Source of the DNA: a bacterium | GTDB lineage: Bacteria; Atribacterota; JS1; SB-45; 34-128 | Length of the DNA stretch: 14,877 nucleotides | NCBI GenBank assembly: GCA_018894595.1 | Contig: JAHIPN010000267.1 | Coordinates: forward strand, 1 to 14,877 | Reading direction: 5' to 3' | Shown here: positions 14,541 to 14,877 of the stretch, in pieces | Numbering within the stretch: position 1 is the first letter of the stretch | Layout of the letters: every line of letters begins with the position of its first letter | Translations under genes and position numbers: made by a program | The notes under the pieces: generated by a model | Told to the model about the DNA's origin: nothing | Database searches by the model: none | What the model saw: the letters and a program-made list of their open reading frames with translations, nothing else

Positions 14541-14569
14541 GAAAATTAGAAACCTTTACTCTAATTTTC
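14541..14569. repeat. 9-bp inverted repeat between ABC ATPase and UroD-like genes
   Basis: GAAAATTAG (14541-14549) and CTAATTTTC (14561-14569) are exact reverse complements with an 11-bp spacer. The outer arm overlaps the stop codon of the ATPase gene. All but two pairs are A-T, so as RNA it would be weak. It could be a processing or attenuation element, a dyad binding site, or chance. Confidence 0.4.
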
Positions 14570-14877
14570 AAGTTTTTAATGTCTTTGACATCTTTCCGGT
14601 GGCTATTATCTCTATAATATCTTCCGGACTGGCATCTTTTTTATAAACTTCTCCTATTTTTATCCCCTTATCTAACATCACAAATCTTTCTGCAACAGGA
14701 TAAACATGATAAACATTGTGAGTGATAAAAATAACTGAAACCCCTGACTCTCTTGCCTTTTCTACCTGTCTAAGCACTTCCCTTGTTTCTCTAACTGATA
14801 AAGCCGCAAGAGGCTCATCAAGGATAAGGAGTTTGACTTTAAAATGCATAGCTCTTCCTATTGATATTGCCTGTCTC
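14568..14877 (-). CDS. Sugar ABC transporter ATP-binding protein, C-terminal part (5' end beyond window)
   Basis: The frame is open to the right edge and codes about 102 residues of an ABC ATPase, ending at 14568. Seen: RQAISIGRAMHF, directly after where the LSGGQ signature would lie; Walker B LLILDEPLAALSVRET; the switch histidine in VIFITHNVYHVYPVAERF; and a tail typical of the single-domain sugar ATPases of the ribose/fructose (RbsA/FrcA-like) import family, which stop soon after EIIEIIATGKMS. The residue after DEP is Leu where Thr is usual. The sequence before Met at 14849 clearly continues the same protein, so that Met is internal. It heads the visible run and would power uptake of the pathway substrate, probably inositol, by inference from the genes downstream. 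The permease and binding protein should lie to the right. Confidence 0.85.
   Translation of the reverse strand, partial: RQAISIGRAMHFKVKLLILDEPLAALSVRETREVLRQVEKARESGVSVIFITHNVYHVYPVAERFVMLDKGIKIGEVYKKDASPEDIIEIIATGKMSKTLKT

Noticed and set aside
14568..14849. A complete 93-residue protein starting at Met 14849
   Set aside because: Codons upstream to the window edge continue the ABC ATPase consensus (RQAISIGRA), so the gene is truncated by the window and this Met is internal.

Overview
The window is AT-rich and almost fully coding. Every one of the 13 genes I can support lies on the minus strand, so transcription runs from the right edge to the left edge. Enzyme types (pyrophosphate-type phosphofructokinase, a nickel-dependent LarA-family epimerase, the Thermotoga-style inositol enzymes) and the low GC suggest an anaerobic, sugar-fermenting bacterium, perhaps a Thermotogota-, Atribacterota- or Clostridia-like lineage. 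The sequence alone does not fix the phylum.

In transcription order: the C-terminal part of a sugar ABC transporter ATPase (right edge); a UroD-family methyltransferase-like protein and a hydroxypyruvate-isomerase-like TIM barrel of unknown role; IolG (inositol 2-dehydrogenase); a LacI-family regulator; IolM (scyllo-inosose 3-dehydrogenase); IolN (creatininase-fold diketo-inositol hydrolase); IolO (5-keto-L-gluconate epimerase); UxaE (tagaturonate/fructuronate epimerase); an SDR of the UxuB type (fructuronate reductase); Gnd (6-phosphogluconate dehydrogenase); a LarA-superfamily epimerase; and a PPi-dependent phosphofructokinase cut by the left edge.

Together they read as a pathway laid out almost in reaction order: myo-inositol to scyllo-inosose, diketo-inositol, 5-keto-L-gluconate, D-tagaturonate, D-fructuronate and D-mannonate. 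The known route then dehydrates mannonate (UxuA) and enters the KDG branch, but no UxuA, KDG kinase or aldolase gene is present here. Instead the SDR is followed by Gnd and a LarA-type C2 epimerase. D-mannonate and D-gluconate are C2 epimers, so the most interesting hypothesis is that mannonate is epimerised to gluconate, phosphorylated by a kinase not in the window, and oxidised by Gnd to ribulose 5-phosphate, with the PPi-phosphofructokinase serving the pentose-phosphate/sedoheptulose-bisphosphate end.

The larger intergenic gaps are also unusual. Four hold degenerate tandem arrays with a 7-bp period that begin at or next to the stop codon of the gene just transcribed. Three of those four also hold compact palindromes sharing a GTAGGGGC edge. 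Two other gaps hold a GATTAC-type dispersed repeat. There is no gene-free stretch over 170 bp, and I see no tRNA, rRNA, CRISPR array or insertion sequence.
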